This document shows, piece by piece, positions 24,697-34,604 of a stretch of DNA of 64,000 nucleotides. This DNA is from Microthrixaceae bacterium (GTDB lineage: Bacteria; Actinomycetota; Acidimicrobiia; Acidimicrobiales; Microtrichaceae). Each line of letters starts with the position of its first letter. The first letter of the stretch is position 1. A program made the translations under genes and the position numbers. A model generated the notes under the pieces. It saw only the letters and a program-made list of their open reading frames with translations, ran no database searches and was not told the DNA's origin. The DNA lies in contig JAMLGM010000007.1 of NCBI GenBank assembly GCA_023957975.1, positions 62,001 through 126,000 of the forward strand. The letters are read 5' to 3'.

Positions 24697-26115
24697 TCAG
24701 CCGTGGGCGGTCAGATGCGACGACACGTAGTGCTTGAGTCGCTCGGCATCGGCCGCGAGCACCTCGAAGCGCTCCGGACGGTCGAACAGGTCGGCGAGGT
24801 GCTCGGGTAACGCTGGCCGCACCCCTGTCGCTTCCTCGACCGCATCGGGGAACTTCGCCGGATGCGCCGTGCCGAGCGTGATCATCGGAATCTCCGGGTC
24901 CCAACGCTGGGACCGTGCGACGCCGACGCCCACCGCCGTGTGCGGATCGATGAGCTTGCCGGATTCGCGATACAGCGCGCCGATCAGCGCCAGGCACTCG
25001 TCGTCGGTGTAACGGCCCGCCGAGAACGTCTCGCTCAGCCACGCCAACTGCTCGGCTGCGACACTGGCGGTGTTGTCGGCCCGAAACGCCATCATCAGTT
25101 CCGCGATCGCCGCTCCGTCGCGCCCGACCATCTCGAACAGCAGGCGTTCGAGATTCGAGCTCACCTGGATGTCCATCGACGGGCTCAGCGTCGGCGTCAC
25201 CCCCTCGATGTCCATGCGCCCCGTGGTGAAAAACCGGTACAGGATGTCGTTGGTGTTCGAAGCGACGACGAGTTGGCTGATGGCCAACCCCATCTTCATC
25301 GCGGCATAACCGGCGAAGATGTTTCCGAAATTGCCGGTGGGAACGGTGAAGGCCACCGGGGCATCGAGCGGACGGCCGAGACGCCGATTCACCGAACGAG
25401 CCGAGGTGACGTAGTAGACGATCTGGCCCATCACCCGCGCCCAGTTGATGGAGTTCACGGCGCTCAGCTTCACCCGCCGTCGAAACTCCTCATCGGCAAA
25501 CAGGGCCTTCACCAGGTCCTGGCAGTCGTCGAAGGTCCCCTCGATGGCGATGTTGTGGACGTTGTCCGAGGGCACCGTGGTCATCTGGCGGCGCTGAACC
25601 TCGGAGGTCCGCCCCTCGGGATGCAGGATGAAGATGTCGATGTGTTCGCGATCCCGACAGGCCTCGATTGCCGCCGACCCCGTGTCGCCGGAGGTCGCCC
25701 CGACGATGGTCACCTTGTCGTGACGTCGTTCCAATTCGTGGTCGAACAGTCGGCCCACGAGTTGCAGCGCGATGTCCTTGAACGCGAGGGTCGGCCCCCA
25801 GTAGATCTCCGCGAGGAAGTGGTTGTCGCCGAGATCGCTGACCGGCACGACGTCGGGCGTCGAACCCTGCGGCGGTTCGAAGGTCGAATACGCGTCGGCG
25901 ACGATGGACGCGAAGTCGTCGTGGCTGATCGACCCCTCGACGAATGGCCACATCACCGCGGTCGCGGTCTCCACGTAGTCGGCATCGCCACTCAGATCCG
26001 GCAAAGCCGGCCAGGCTTCGGGCACATACAGACCTCCGTCGGTCGCGAGCCCTTCGAGCAGAACCTCCGCGAATTCCAACGGCTGTGCCGATCCACGGGT
26101 ACTCACATAACGCAT
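24697..26115 (-). CDS. thrC: threonine synthase
   Basis: PLP enzyme converting O-phosphohomoserine to threonine. 472 residues, the longer form of the family. The PLP lysine is in GPTLAFKDIALQLVG; the substrate/phosphate-binding regions ATSGDTGSAAIEACR, FTVPTGNFGNIFAGY and SNTNDILYRFF are visible. The ATG at 26115 has GAGGAG about 8 nt upstream. It lies 43 bp downstream of hom and 49 bp upstream of the ApgM-like gene, making a threonine-synthesis unit. Confidence 0.97.
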   Translation of the reverse strand: MRYVSTRGSAQPLEFAEVLLEGLATDGGLYVPEAWPALPDLSGDADYVETATAVMWPFVEGSISHDDFASIVADAYSTFEPPQGSTPDVVPVSDLGDNHFLAEIYWGPTLAFKDIALQLVGRLFDHELERRHDKVTIVGATSGDTGSAAIEACRDREHIDIFILHPEGRTSEVQRRQMTTVPSDNVHNIAIEGTFDDCQDLVKALFADEEFRRRVKLSAVNSINWARVMGQIVYYVTSARSVNRRLGRPLDAPVAFTVPTGNFGNIFAGYAAMKMGLAISQLVVASNTNDILYRFFTTGRMDIEGVTPTLSPSMDIQVSSNLERLLFEMVGRDGAAIAELMMAFRADNTASVAAEQLAWLSETFSAGRYTDDECLALIGALYRESGKLIDPHTAVGVGVARSQRWDPEIPMITLGTAHPAKFPDAVEEATGVRPALPEHLADLFDRPERFEVLAADAERLKHYVSSHLTAHG

Positions 26116-26158
26116 GTCGCTGCTGCTCCTCGCTGCTTCGATCCCCCAGATGTGCGGG

Positions 26159-27499
26159 TCAACTGTCGGGTCCGATGACCCGCAACACGGAATTGACCCG
26201 CTGCACCGCGCTCAACGCGGTGAGGGCTTTGAGGGTGGAACGCACCGACGACTCCGACGCCTCGTGGGTGATGAACACCAACCGAGCCTGCGCGCCGAGC
26301 CCCTCTTGTTCCATCGAACGGATCGACACGTCGTGCTCGCCGAAAATTCCGGCGACCGCAGCGAGCACTCCGGGCTCGTCGCTCACCTCGAGGTTGAGGT
26401 AGAAGGCAGAGGACAACTCATCGATCGAACGCACACGGCACTGCGACAACGTGCCGAGCGATCCGTGCGTGGACTGCGAGAGGTTCTGGGCGGCGTCGAT
26501 CACGTCGCCGAGCACGGCCGACGCGGTCGGGGCCCCACCGGCACCGCGCCCGTAGAACATCAGGTCGCCCACCGCCTCACCCTCGACGAACACGGCGTTG
26601 AAACTCCCGGCCACGCCTGCGAGCGGGTGATCGACCGGAACCATCGTGGGGTGAACGCGCACGGCGACCGAACCGTCGTCGAATTGTTCGCAGATCGCCA
26701 ACAGCTTGATCAGGTACCCCATCTGGCGGGCATAGGCGATGTCGGCCGCGCTGATGTTCGAGATGCCCTCGTGGTACACGTCGCCCGCGACGACCCGACA
26801 CCCGAAGGCGACCGTCGCGATGATCGCCGCTTTCGCCCCGGCATCGAAGCCCTCGACATCGGCGGTCGGGTCGCGTTCCGCGAACCCCAGGCTCTGCGCC
26901 TCCGCGAGCGCCTCTGCATACCCGGTGCCGTGGTCGCTCATCTGGCTGAGAATGAAATTCGTCGTGCCGTTGACGATGCCCATCACCCGGGTGACGCGCT
27001 CGCCGACCAACGACTCCCGCAACGGGCGCATCAGTGGAATCCCACCGGCGACGGCGGCCTCGAACAACAGGTCGACCCCGGCGTCGTCCGCGACCGCTGC
27101 GAGCTCGGTACCTACGTTCGCCAGCAGTTCTTTGTTGGCGGTCACGACGGGCTTGCCGGCCTGCAGCGCGGTGGCGATCAGGCTCCGCGCCGGCTCGATG
27201 CCGCCGAGCACCTCCACCACCAGATCGATGTCGGGATCCGCCACGATGGCCGCCGCGTCGGTGGTGAACATCGACTCGCTCACGGCGATGCCGCGGTCTT
27301 TGAGCATCGATCGCACGGCGATGCGGGCGATCTCGAGGCGGATGCCCGTACGGCGTTCGATCGCGGCTGCCTCCCTGCCGATCAACTCGACGAGCGCGGC
27401 ACCGACGTTGCCACATCCCAACAGGCCGATCCGAACGCGGGACGCGCGCTGGACTTCGGTGGCGCCACCGTTGCCATGTTCACTCACTTGATCACTCAT
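26159..27499 (-). CDS. hom: homoserine dehydrogenase
   Basis: Reduces aspartate semialdehyde to homoserine with NAD(P)H. 446 residues. Nucleotide-binding GLLGCGNVGAAL near the start, catalytic region KPVVTANKELLA, GIPLMRPLRE, GIVNGTTNFILSQM and AERDPTADVEGFDAGAK identify it. A C-terminal ACT domain (about 365-446, YLNLEVSDEPGVLAAVAGIF) suggests feedback control by threonine. ATG 27499 has purine-rich GGAGCGGAAGCG upstream; longer readings run into the EAL gene. Confidence 0.97.
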   Translation of the reverse strand: MSDQVSEHGNGGATEVQRASRVRIGLLGCGNVGAALVELIGREAAAIERRTGIRLEIARIAVRSMLKDRGIAVSESMFTTDAAAIVADPDIDLVVEVLGGIEPARSLIATALQAGKPVVTANKELLANVGTELAAVADDAGVDLLFEAAVAGGIPLMRPLRESLVGERVTRVMGIVNGTTNFILSQMSDHGTGYAEALAEAQSLGFAERDPTADVEGFDAGAKAAIIATVAFGCRVVAGDVYHEGISNISAADIAYARQMGYLIKLLAICEQFDDGSVAVRVHPTMVPVDHPLAGVAGSFNAVFVEGEAVGDLMFYGRGAGGAPTASAVLGDVIDAAQNLSQSTHGSLGTLSQCRVRSIDELSSAFYLNLEVSDEPGVLAAVAGIFGEHDVSIRSMEQEGLGAQARLVFITHEASESSVRSTLKALTALSAVQRVNSVLRVIGPDS

Positions 27500-27567
27500 C
27501 GCTTCCGCTCCGGGCCGGGTCGCACCATGGTAGTGGTGGGCGCCGACCGCCGGGTCTGCCCGGCCGG

Positions 27568-29400
27568 TCAGACCGGAGGCGCGACGGCGGCCGCATCGGA
27601 GCGCGTGACGAGCGCGACGAAATCGTCCGCGGAACACGGGCGCGCGAAGAAATACCCTTGGAGATACCGGAACCCTAGGTCGACGACGATGTCGGCCTCG
27701 GCTGCGGTCTCGATGCCCTCGACGATGCAGTCGACGTCGAGCTCGGTGGCCATCGTCGATACCGCTGCGAGCAGTTGGCGGGCCCGCCGATCGGTCTCGA
27801 GGCCGCGCACCATCGACTGGTCGACCTTGATGACGTCGACGGGGAGGTGGCGCAGCCGCCCCAGCGAGGAGTAGCCGCTTCCGAAATCGTCGAGCGCGAC
27901 GTGCAGACCCTGGTCGCGCAGCTCGGCGAGCACCGAGATCATCTCCCCGAACCGTGTCGCCATGGCCTCCTCGGTCACTTCGACGACCACGTCGGCTGGC
28001 GGCAACCCGGTCGCCACGAGCAGGTGGTAGAGACGATCGACCGCCACGCGACTCAACAGCTGTTCGGGGCTGAGGTTCACGAACAACCGCGGCGGCACGG
28101 GCCCGAACCCATCGCGGATTTCCGCCCAGGTCTCGGTGGCACGCACCAGGGCCTGATCGGTCAGGGTGGCCAACATCGAGGCGTTGATCGCCAGCCCGAG
28201 GAACTCGCCGGCCGACAGCACCCCATAGTGCGGGTGGCGCCAGCGCATCAGCGCCTCACCTGCAACGACGCGATCGTTTCGGACGTCGAAGATCGGCTGG
28301 TAGTAGCTGATCAACTCCTCGTCCTTCATCTCCCGGAGATCGATCTTGCGCACCGGCCTCGGCAGGGAGTCGCGACGACGCTGCGCGTTGGCCACCGACA
28401 CGACGCGGAGCTCGTCGCGCTCCCCGCCCGGTTCGACCCCGGTCAGATCGATCACGGCGTGGTCGGGAAGCGGCGTGGTCGCATCGAGTGCCTCGGTCGC
28501 TGCGGACACGACCGCCTCCGCGGACTTGCGCGGGTCGGCACCGGCGATGCCGACACGAATGCTGACGTGGAGGCGACGGTCGCCCACGCGAAACGGTTGG
28601 GATTGTTCGACGCAGAGCCGGTGAGCGATGTGCTCCGCTGTCTCGATCGAGTCGACGTCGGGCAACAGCACCAGAAACGACTCGCTATCGGGTTGAGCGA
28701 GGAAGTCGCTCGGCCGGAGCCCGGACTTGAACCTCGACGCCATCGCGACGAGCACGTCGCGGCGCGCCTCAGCCCCGTGGTTCGCCTCGACGTGGTCGAG
28801 GCCGTCGATGACGACCGCCAACACGACCGGAATGAACCCGTGACGAGCCGACATCGTCGAAGCCTGCGCCAACAGTTCACAGAAGAGTTCGCGACCCGGC
28901 AGCGCCCCGTTGTTGGTTCTGAGGGTGGCGTCGACTTCGGACGGTTCCTGATCGACTCCGGCGGCGGACTGCACGGTCGGGTTCGGCGTGACGTCGGCCA
29001 TCGGCGCCACCGGAGGTGCCGGAGCCGCCGGAGGTGCCGGTGCTGGTAGGTGAACCGGCGTGATCACCGCCAACGAGTAGGACGCTCCTTCACCGATCGC
29101 GACGACCTGCAGCAGCATCTCGCGGCCGCCGACAAGCGCATCGACCTCGACGGCATCGCGCTCGCCCTGCAACACGGCACGGACCTGAGCCGCCGCGCCG
29201 GTCAACCGCACCGATTCGGGCTCACCAGCGCCGGAAACACCCGCCGCGGTCGTTGCCGCCCCGAACAACGGCGCGACGTCGCCGGCAAGCGGTAGCCACG
29301 CTTGGTTCGCAGTGATGGTGCGGCCCCACTGATCGATTACGGCGGTTGCAGCAGGCATGGCTGCCACCAGGTCGGGAAGACCCAATGCGCTGCTCGGCAC
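27568..29400 (-). CDS. degenerate GGDEF plus EAL domain c-di-GMP phosphodiesterase
   Basis: 610 residues. The N-terminal 110 residues look PAS-like (ATAVIDQWGRTITANQAWLP), then a Pro/Ala-rich linker, a GGDEF-like domain at about 155-315 whose signature is DSESF instead of GGDEF, so cyclase activity is not expected, and an EAL domain at about 345-595. The EAL catalytic residues all appear: E in GEALMRW, N in FVNLSPEQ, E in EVTEEAM, DD in ALDDFGSGYSSL, K in DVIKVDQS, E in VEGIET and Q in YLQGYFFARP. It is therefore likely a c-di-GMP phosphodiesterase with the GGDEF-like part as a regulatory unit. GTG 29400 has AGGAGC close upstream. It is inserted between hom and lysA. Confidence 0.88.
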   Translation of the reverse strand: MPSSALGLPDLVAAMPAATAVIDQWGRTITANQAWLPLAGDVAPLFGAATTAAGVSGAGEPESVRLTGAAAQVRAVLQGERDAVEVDALVGGREMLLQVVAIGEGASYSLAVITPVHLPAPAPPAAPAPPVAPMADVTPNPTVQSAAGVDQEPSEVDATLRTNNGALPGRELFCELLAQASTMSARHGFIPVVLAVVIDGLDHVEANHGAEARRDVLVAMASRFKSGLRPSDFLAQPDSESFLVLLPDVDSIETAEHIAHRLCVEQSQPFRVGDRRLHVSIRVGIAGADPRKSAEAVVSAATEALDATTPLPDHAVIDLTGVEPGGERDELRVVSVANAQRRRDSLPRPVRKIDLREMKDEELISYYQPIFDVRNDRVVAGEALMRWRHPHYGVLSAGEFLGLAINASMLATLTDQALVRATETWAEIRDGFGPVPPRLFVNLSPEQLLSRVAVDRLYHLLVATGLPPADVVVEVTEEAMATRFGEMISVLAELRDQGLHVALDDFGSGYSSLGRLRHLPVDVIKVDQSMVRGLETDRRARQLLAAVSTMATELDVDCIVEGIETAAEADIVVDLGFRYLQGYFFARPCSADDFVALVTRSDAAAVAPPV

Positions 29401-29544
29401 TCATGCTCCTTCGAGGTGGTGCGGCACGAAGCCGCGTCGTCGTTCGAACCACCGGTGGCGATTCGGGTCGAGCCTAGGTCCCGACGCCGTCGCCCGCAGG
29501 GACCCCGACCGCATGGACCCCGGCCGCAGGCGACCGCCCGACGA

Positions 29545-30831
29545 TCACTCGAGGTCGAGCCGCGTCAGATCGTCATAGGTCTCGCGTCGCACCACGAGGC
29601 GAGCCGATCCCCTCGACACGAACACCACCGCCGGACGCGGGACCTTGTTGTAGTTGGAACCCATCGAGTGTCCGTACGCTCCGGTCACCGGCGTGCACAC
29701 GATGTCGCCCACCGCGAGGTCGGCCGGCAGCGCCGCCTCGCGAACCAGGACATCGCCTGATTCGCAGTGCTTGCCGACGACGCGGACCACGTCGGGTCGC
29801 GACGCGGTCACCGCTCGGGGAAGGAACGTCTCATATCCCGACCCGTACAACACCGGACGGGGGTTGTCGCTCATCCCGCCGTCGACCGCCACATAGGTGC
29901 GCACCCCTGGAATGCGTTTGATGGTCCCCACCCGGTACAGCGTCATTCCTGCCTGGGCGACGATCGATCGACCGGGTTCGGCGGTGACATCGGCGTCGAT
30001 GCCCGCCTTGGCACACACGCGCTTGACCGCCGCCGCCCACGCCGAGATCGTCGAACCCTCTTCCCCGTCGACATAGGCGACGCCGAGGCCGCCACCGACG
30101 CAGAACTCCTCCGCCGCGAGCTCCTTCGCCAGCGGAGCCACCATTTCGATCGCCGACGCGAAGTTGTCGACCGAAAAGACCTGGCTGCCGATGTGGACGT
30201 GAAGTCCGAGCAACTCGACCGCGCCGGAGTCATTCGCCCGCTGAGCCGCTCGATGAGCGTCGCCGCTTCCCCAGCCGAAACCGAACTTCGAGTCGACCTG
30301 TCCCGTCTGCACCTCGTCGAAGGTGTGCACCTCGATACCCGGGGTCACCCGGATCATGATGGGTTGCGGGGCGAAGGACTCATGTGTGCCGCCGGGGCCG
30401 AGCAGTCGTTCCAGTCGGTCGAACTCGTCGAAGCTGTCGACGACGATCTTCGACACGTTCGCTTCGATCGCCTCGATCAGCTCCGCGTCACTCTTGTTGT
30501 TGCCGTGCAGGACGATGCGCTCCCCCGGAACCTCGGCGCGCAGCGCCACGAACAACTCGCCACCGGAGGCGACGTCGATCTTCATCCCCTCCTCGTGGGC
30601 CATCCGGGCGACCGCTCCGCACAGGAACGCCTTCGACGCGTACGCGACCCCCGGGCCGAACGCCGCGACCGCTTCGCGCATGCGCATCCGAAGGTGGTCC
30701 TCGTCGTAGACGAACAGCGGGGTTCCGAACTCCTCGGCGAGGTCGGTCGCCCGCAATCCACCGATGCACAGCTGTCCCTCGGAGTCGACCGAGGCGTTGT
30801 CGGGGAGCAGGTAGGTGGCGAAGCGACTCAC
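29545..30831 (-). CDS. lysA: diaminopimelate decarboxylase
   Basis: PLP enzyme for the last step of lysine synthesis. 428 residues. The PLP lysine is in VAYASKAFLCGAV; other motifs are VTPGIEVHTF, SKFGFGWGSGD, GLHVHIGSQVF, FCVGGGLGVAY, AEPGRSIV and the Cys loop VVGKHCESGDVL. GTG 30831 overlaps the argS stop (GTGA), giving translational coupling. argS-lysA-hom order is conserved in actinobacteria; here an EAL gene follows lysA. Confidence 0.97.
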   Translation of the reverse strand: MSRFATYLLPDNASVDSEGQLCIGGLRATDLAEEFGTPLFVYDEDHLRMRMREAVAAFGPGVAYASKAFLCGAVARMAHEEGMKIDVASGGELFVALRAEVPGERIVLHGNNKSDAELIEAIEANVSKIVVDSFDEFDRLERLLGPGGTHESFAPQPIMIRVTPGIEVHTFDEVQTGQVDSKFGFGWGSGDAHRAAQRANDSGAVELLGLHVHIGSQVFSVDNFASAIEMVAPLAKELAAEEFCVGGGLGVAYVDGEEGSTISAWAAAVKRVCAKAGIDADVTAEPGRSIVAQAGMTLYRVGTIKRIPGVRTYVAVDGGMSDNPRPVLYGSGYETFLPRAVTASRPDVVRVVGKHCESGDVLVREAALPADLAVGDIVCTPVTGAYGHSMGSNYNKVPRPAVVFVSRGSARLVVRRETYDDLTRLDLE

Positions 30832-32534
30832 GACGGTGTGCCCGCGTCGCCGCCCGCCCCATCCGCCGTCGCGTCGTCGTTCGCCGCGTCGGCCTCGGCG
30901 TCGAGGAACGCCATCTGGTCGGGGGCCGTCGCTCCGAGCACCGAGAGCCCGACCCGCAACCCGACAAGTGCGGCCTCGGCGAGCCACAGTCGGGCGGAGC
31001 GCGTCGCTTCGTCCACATCGTCGCGAAGAACCGGGCAGTCGTGATACCAGCCGTGCACCTCCGCGGCGAACTCGCGAAGCCAGGTCGTGACCTTGTGAGG
31101 GGCCCGATCGCGGGCCGCCAATTCGATCACCTGAGGAAGCGAGTTCAGTCCTCGCAGCACCTCGAGTTCGCGGCCATGAACCAGCACGCCGAGCTCGACG
31201 CTTTCGAGCGGGGGAGCCACGATGCCCCGCTCGGCGGCCTTCGCCGCGATCGAACACAGCCGGGCATGAGCCATCTGGATGTAGTACACGGGATTGTCCA
31301 TCGACGCACTGGCGATGACACCGAGATCGACCGTCTGGGGGGTGTCGAGGGATTGCAGCAGATACACCAGTCGGGTGGCGTCGGGGCCGACCTCGTCGAC
31401 GACGTCTCGGAGTTCGATGATGTTGCCCGTCCGCTTCGAGATCTTCACCTCGGCACCATTGCTGAGCAGCTTCACCAACTGGGTGATCTGCACCTCGAAC
31501 TGGGCAGCGTCATGGCCCAGCGCGACGATCGCGGCGCGCATGCGCGGGACATAGCCGTGATGATCGGCGCCCCAGACGTTGATGAGCAGGTCGAATCCGC
31601 GGGCGAATTTGTCCCGGTGATATGCGATGTCGGGCAACAGGTACGTGAACGAGCCGTCGGACTTCACCAACACCCGGTCCTTGTCGTCGCCGAAGTCCGT
31701 CGAGCGCAGCCACACCGCACCATCGGCGTCATAGACCACGCCGCGGTCGCGCAGGTCGCTCAGCGTGCGCTCGATCGCCCCCGACTCCACCAACGACCGC
31801 TCCGAGAACCAGACATCGAAGTTGATGTCGAGCTCCGCGAGCACTTCGCGCTGATCGGCGAGCGCGCACCGATAGCCGACCTCGGTGGCCGCCTCGACGT
31901 CGTTCGACGCGACGGTCTCGGGGGTCAGCTGGGTTGCCCACTGCGCGATGTAGGCGCCGGCGTAACCGTCCTCGGGCACCGCCTGGCCCGTTGCCCGCGC
32001 CAGCATCGAGGCGCCCATCTTGAGCATCTGCGAGCCGCGATCGTTGATGTAGAACTCGCGGGTGACGTCGTAGCCGACCCGGTCCAACAGGCGTGCCAAC
32101 GCGTCGCCGTAGGTGGCGCCGCGGGCGTGACCGGCATGTAGCGGCCCCGTGGGGTTCGCCGACACGAACTCGACCATGACCTTGCGACCGCCACCGGTGT
32201 CGGAGCGGGCATACGACTGCACCCCGGCGGCGACCACGGCGCGCAGCACGTCGTGCAACCAGGTCGGTTCAAGGTGGAAGTTCACGAATCCAGGGCCGGC
32301 GATCTCGGCGCGTGCGACGTGTGGCGGCAGGTCGGCGTTGATGCGATCGACCAGTTCCTGGGCGAGCTCGCGTGGGACACGGCCGTTGCGCTTGGCGTTC
32401 GCCATCGCGACGTTCGATGACCAGTCACCGTGCTCGCGTCGCTGCGGTTCCTCGATGTGGATCGGGCCGTCGACTTCGATGCCGACCGCGGAGAGGTGAG
32501 ACCGAAGCGCTTCGGTGAGCTGGTGACGAATCAC
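30828..32534 (-). CDS. argS: arginyl-tRNA synthetase
   Basis: Class I aminoacyl-tRNA synthetase for arginine. 568 residues. HIGH-type motif HAGH at 133-136 in SANPTGPLHAGHARGATYG and a KMSKS-like VKISKRTG are visible, with the ArgRS-specific N-terminal Add-1 domain (QRREHGDWSSNVAMANAKRN) and an anticodon-binding C-terminus. GTG 32534 (MIRHQLTEALR) has GGAG upstream. The long open region before it is a shadow that reads through the tRNA gene. It is headed by a tRNA-Arg gene, as in mycobacteria (argV-argS). Confidence 0.97.
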   Translation of the reverse strand: MIRHQLTEALRSHLSAVGIEVDGPIHIEEPQRREHGDWSSNVAMANAKRNGRVPRELAQELVDRINADLPPHVARAEIAGPGFVNFHLEPTWLHDVLRAVVAAGVQSYARSDTGGGRKVMVEFVSANPTGPLHAGHARGATYGDALARLLDRVGYDVTREFYINDRGSQMLKMGASMLARATGQAVPEDGYAGAYIAQWATQLTPETVASNDVEAATEVGYRCALADQREVLAELDINFDVWFSERSLVESGAIERTLSDLRDRGVVYDADGAVWLRSTDFGDDKDRVLVKSDGSFTYLLPDIAYHRDKFARGFDLLINVWGADHHGYVPRMRAAIVALGHDAAQFEVQITQLVKLLSNGAEVKISKRTGNIIELRDVVDEVGPDATRLVYLLQSLDTPQTVDLGVIASASMDNPVYYIQMAHARLCSIAAKAAERGIVAPPLESVELGVLVHGRELEVLRGLNSLPQVIELAARDRAPHKVTTWLREFAAEVHGWYHDCPVLRDDVDEATRSARLWLAEAALVGLRVGLSVLGATAPDQMAFLDAEADAANDDATADGAGGDAGTPS

Positions 32535-32702
32535 GATTTCTCCATCGCAGGTGAATGCTGGCAACGCCGCCCAACCCTGCGGCGACGGCAGGTAGGCGGT
32601 GAGGGTGAGCGGGAAGGGTGAGCCTACTCCCCGCCGACGAGGCGTCGAAGTGAGTTCACCGCTCGGCAACCGCTCGGCAACCGCCCGCCCGGCGTTGCGA
32701 TG

Positions 32703-32777
32703 TGGTGCCCTCGGCAGGATTCGAACCTGCGCACACGCCTCCGGAGGGCGATGCTCTATCCCCTGAGCTACGAGGGC
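32703..32777 (-). tRNA. tRNA-Arg (anticodon CCG), with encoded CCA
   Basis: Folds as a tRNA: acceptor GCCCTCG/CGAGGGC, D arm GCTC...GAGC, anticodon arm with loop CTCCGGA (anticodon CCG, decoding CGG), T arm GCAGG-TTCGAAT-CCTGC, discriminator A and encoded 3' CCA. The top pair of the anticodon stem (27-43) is a T-T mismatch. It lies 168 bp upstream of argS in the same direction, a conserved pairing. Confidence 0.96.
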
Positions 32778-32827
32778 GGGGATCGACAGCATAGGCGCGC
32801 TCGCGACGTCGCTGGCACCTCAAAAGC

Positions 32828-32877
32828 GTTCTGGGCGCGCTAGCGGGTCACATCCGACCCGCTAGCGCGCCCAGAAC
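32828..32877. repeat. 22-bp-arm hairpin repeat, copy 1
   Basis: Left arm GTTCTGGGCGCGCTAGCGGG(TC) at 32828-32849, loop ACATCC, right arm its exact complement at 32856-32877. It lies 27 bp downstream of the GH5 stop and about 50 bp upstream of the tRNA gene 5' end. A second copy at 62281-62330 has the same arms and a loop that is the reverse complement, so this is a repeated palindromic unit, probably also acting as a terminator for the GH5 gene. No T tract follows. Confidence 0.8.
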
Positions 32878-32903
32878 TCGATCGCGACGGTTCAGGCGAC
32901 GGT

Positions 32904-34496
32904 TCAGCCGGCCGGGCACGCGCCCGAACCGGCCGCCGCGATGCACACCGTGTGGTCGGCCAACGACCGATCCACCTCGAGGCTCAACACCGATCGCTGC
33001 TGGTCCCACTCCGGAGACTCGACGACGTCGTGATCGACCACGACCTCGATCCCCTCGGCGAACAGCCCTGCGGGAACCGCGATGTCGGTGGTTCCCACCG
33101 CCTCGACACGTTCGGTCCACTCCAGGGTGAACCGGCCGGCGTCGCGGTCCCATCCGAATGCGGTCGGGGTGCCCGCGATCGCCCGGGGCTGCACCCACTT
33201 GAGGGCTGTACCGTTCGCCGTTTCGGTGGTGAGATCCTCAGCGATCGGCGACCAACCCCCCGGGTCCCAGCTCCACCACGCCCAACCGGCCATGGCGGAA
33301 TCGGAGGCACGCAACACCTCGGTGATGTAGTCGGCCATACGGTCCTGTTCGGGCGACCCGCCCCATTCGCCGAACCACAGCGCGGCATTCATCTCCGCCG
33401 CCTCGGCGGGGCGCATCGACCACCACTGTTCGAGATAGGTCGACCCCTCGGCGTAACCGGCGCCGTCGTGAACCGCCGGTTCGTACAGGTGGCCCGCGTA
33501 CACCAGCCGCGGCGGGCCCTCGCGCGGGTCGGTCAGCGACGACTCGATGAGGTCGCCCGCATAGGGAAAGGCGTTGAGCAGCGATGTCGGTTCGACGAAG
33601 ACCCACGAGTTCTGGTCCACCGCGCGCACCGCATCGATGCCGCCCTGCATGAACTCGGTGAGGTTCTCGTTCTGGAACCTTCCAGCGGCCGCCTCGCTCT
33701 GGATGGCCAGTGTCTCGGTGAGATCGCCGTTGGCGAACGCCGGCTCGTTCATCACGTCGTAGCCGATCACGGCGGGGTGGTCCTTGAAGCGATCGGCCAG
33801 GTGCGTCAGCGCAGCGAGGTACTTCTGCTTGAGGTCGGGTTGGCCTTCGGTGGGATTCCAGAACGACTGGTAGGCGGCCTGCACCGCCGGATCCGCCCCC
33901 TTGACATACCACGGCATCGACTCGTCGACCGGACCGGGGATCAGTCCCTTGGAGTCGACCGCCCAATCCGGGGCACCGTCGCCGCCGATCGTCCATCCGT
34001 AGAGGTCCTGGTGCATGTCCAACACGACATGGATGTCGTGGTCCGCGTAGTAATCGAGCCAGCGCTCGACCCCATCGAGGTAGGTCTCGTCGTAGCGACC
34101 CTCCTCGGGTTCCAGCGGCCCCCAGAACACGAGGAAGCGAACGGTGTTCCACCCCCAGTTCGTCAACGCCGCCTGTCCATCGATGCCGGATTTGGGAAGG
34201 TGATCGCCGTCCTGGCTGTCGCCCTTGGAGGAGCTTTCGACGTTCACACCGCGCAAGATGACCACCCGGCCACAGGTGTCGACGATGAAGCGGGTGTCGG
34301 GCGATTCGACGCTGCCGTCACATTCGCGTTCCGGGACGTCGCCCGGATCGGAACCGGTCTGCTCCGCTGCCGTCGTCGGAGCGCCGTCAGCGGTGTCCGG
34401 GCCATCGTCGCCGCTGCAGGACACCGACACGATCGCCATGGCCGACAACACGGCTAACAGGACCGCAGCCCCGGTGCGGCCCGGGCGCGTCGACAT
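32904..34496 (-). CDS. GH5-type glycoside hydrolase lipoprotein (endoglycoceramidase/cellulase-like)
   Basis: 530 residues. N-terminal lipoprotein signal with acceptor Cys27 (AIVSVSCSGDD), then a Thr/Asp/Ala-rich linker and a GH5 barrel. The acid/base Glu is in VIGYDVMNEPAF, the nucleophile Glu in ALWFGEWGGSPE, and the substrate-region residues VVLDMHQDLYGW are typical of the endoglycoceramidase-like subgroup. A short C-terminal beta domain follows (about 430-530). It is a cell-surface enzyme on a beta-linked glycan or glycolipid; the substrate cannot be set. ATG 34496 has AGGA upstream. The gene stands alone. Confidence 0.88.
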   Translation of the reverse strand: MSTRPGRTGAAVLLAVLSAMAIVSVSCSGDDGPDTADGAPTTAAEQTGSDPGDVPERECDGSVESPDTRFIVDTCGRVVILRGVNVESSSKGDSQDGDHLPKSGIDGQAALTNWGWNTVRFLVFWGPLEPEEGRYDETYLDGVERWLDYYADHDIHVVLDMHQDLYGWTIGGDGAPDWAVDSKGLIPGPVDESMPWYVKGADPAVQAAYQSFWNPTEGQPDLKQKYLAALTHLADRFKDHPAVIGYDVMNEPAFANGDLTETLAIQSEAAAGRFQNENLTEFMQGGIDAVRAVDQNSWVFVEPTSLLNAFPYAGDLIESSLTDPREGPPRLVYAGHLYEPAVHDGAGYAEGSTYLEQWWSMRPAEAAEMNAALWFGEWGGSPEQDRMADYITEVLRASDSAMAGWAWWSWDPGGWSPIAEDLTTETANGTALKWVQPRAIAGTPTAFGWDRDAGRFTLEWTERVEAVGTTDIAVPAGLFAEGIEVVVDHDVVESPEWDQQRSVLSLEVDRSLADHTVCIAAAGSGACPAG

Positions 34497-34604
34497 CGAC
34501 CGTGAATTCCTCACCGTGGTCTCCCATCAGCGCCGAGCTTCGGCGCCCGCCCCATCGTTGTCGACGCGCCCGTGTCGGCGCACCTCGATGCTTCACCCGG
34601 TGGC

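Noticed and set aside
32535..32792. N-terminal extension of argS
   Set aside because: This reading passes through the tRNA-Arg gene and the spacer; the ArgRS family start is GTG 32534.
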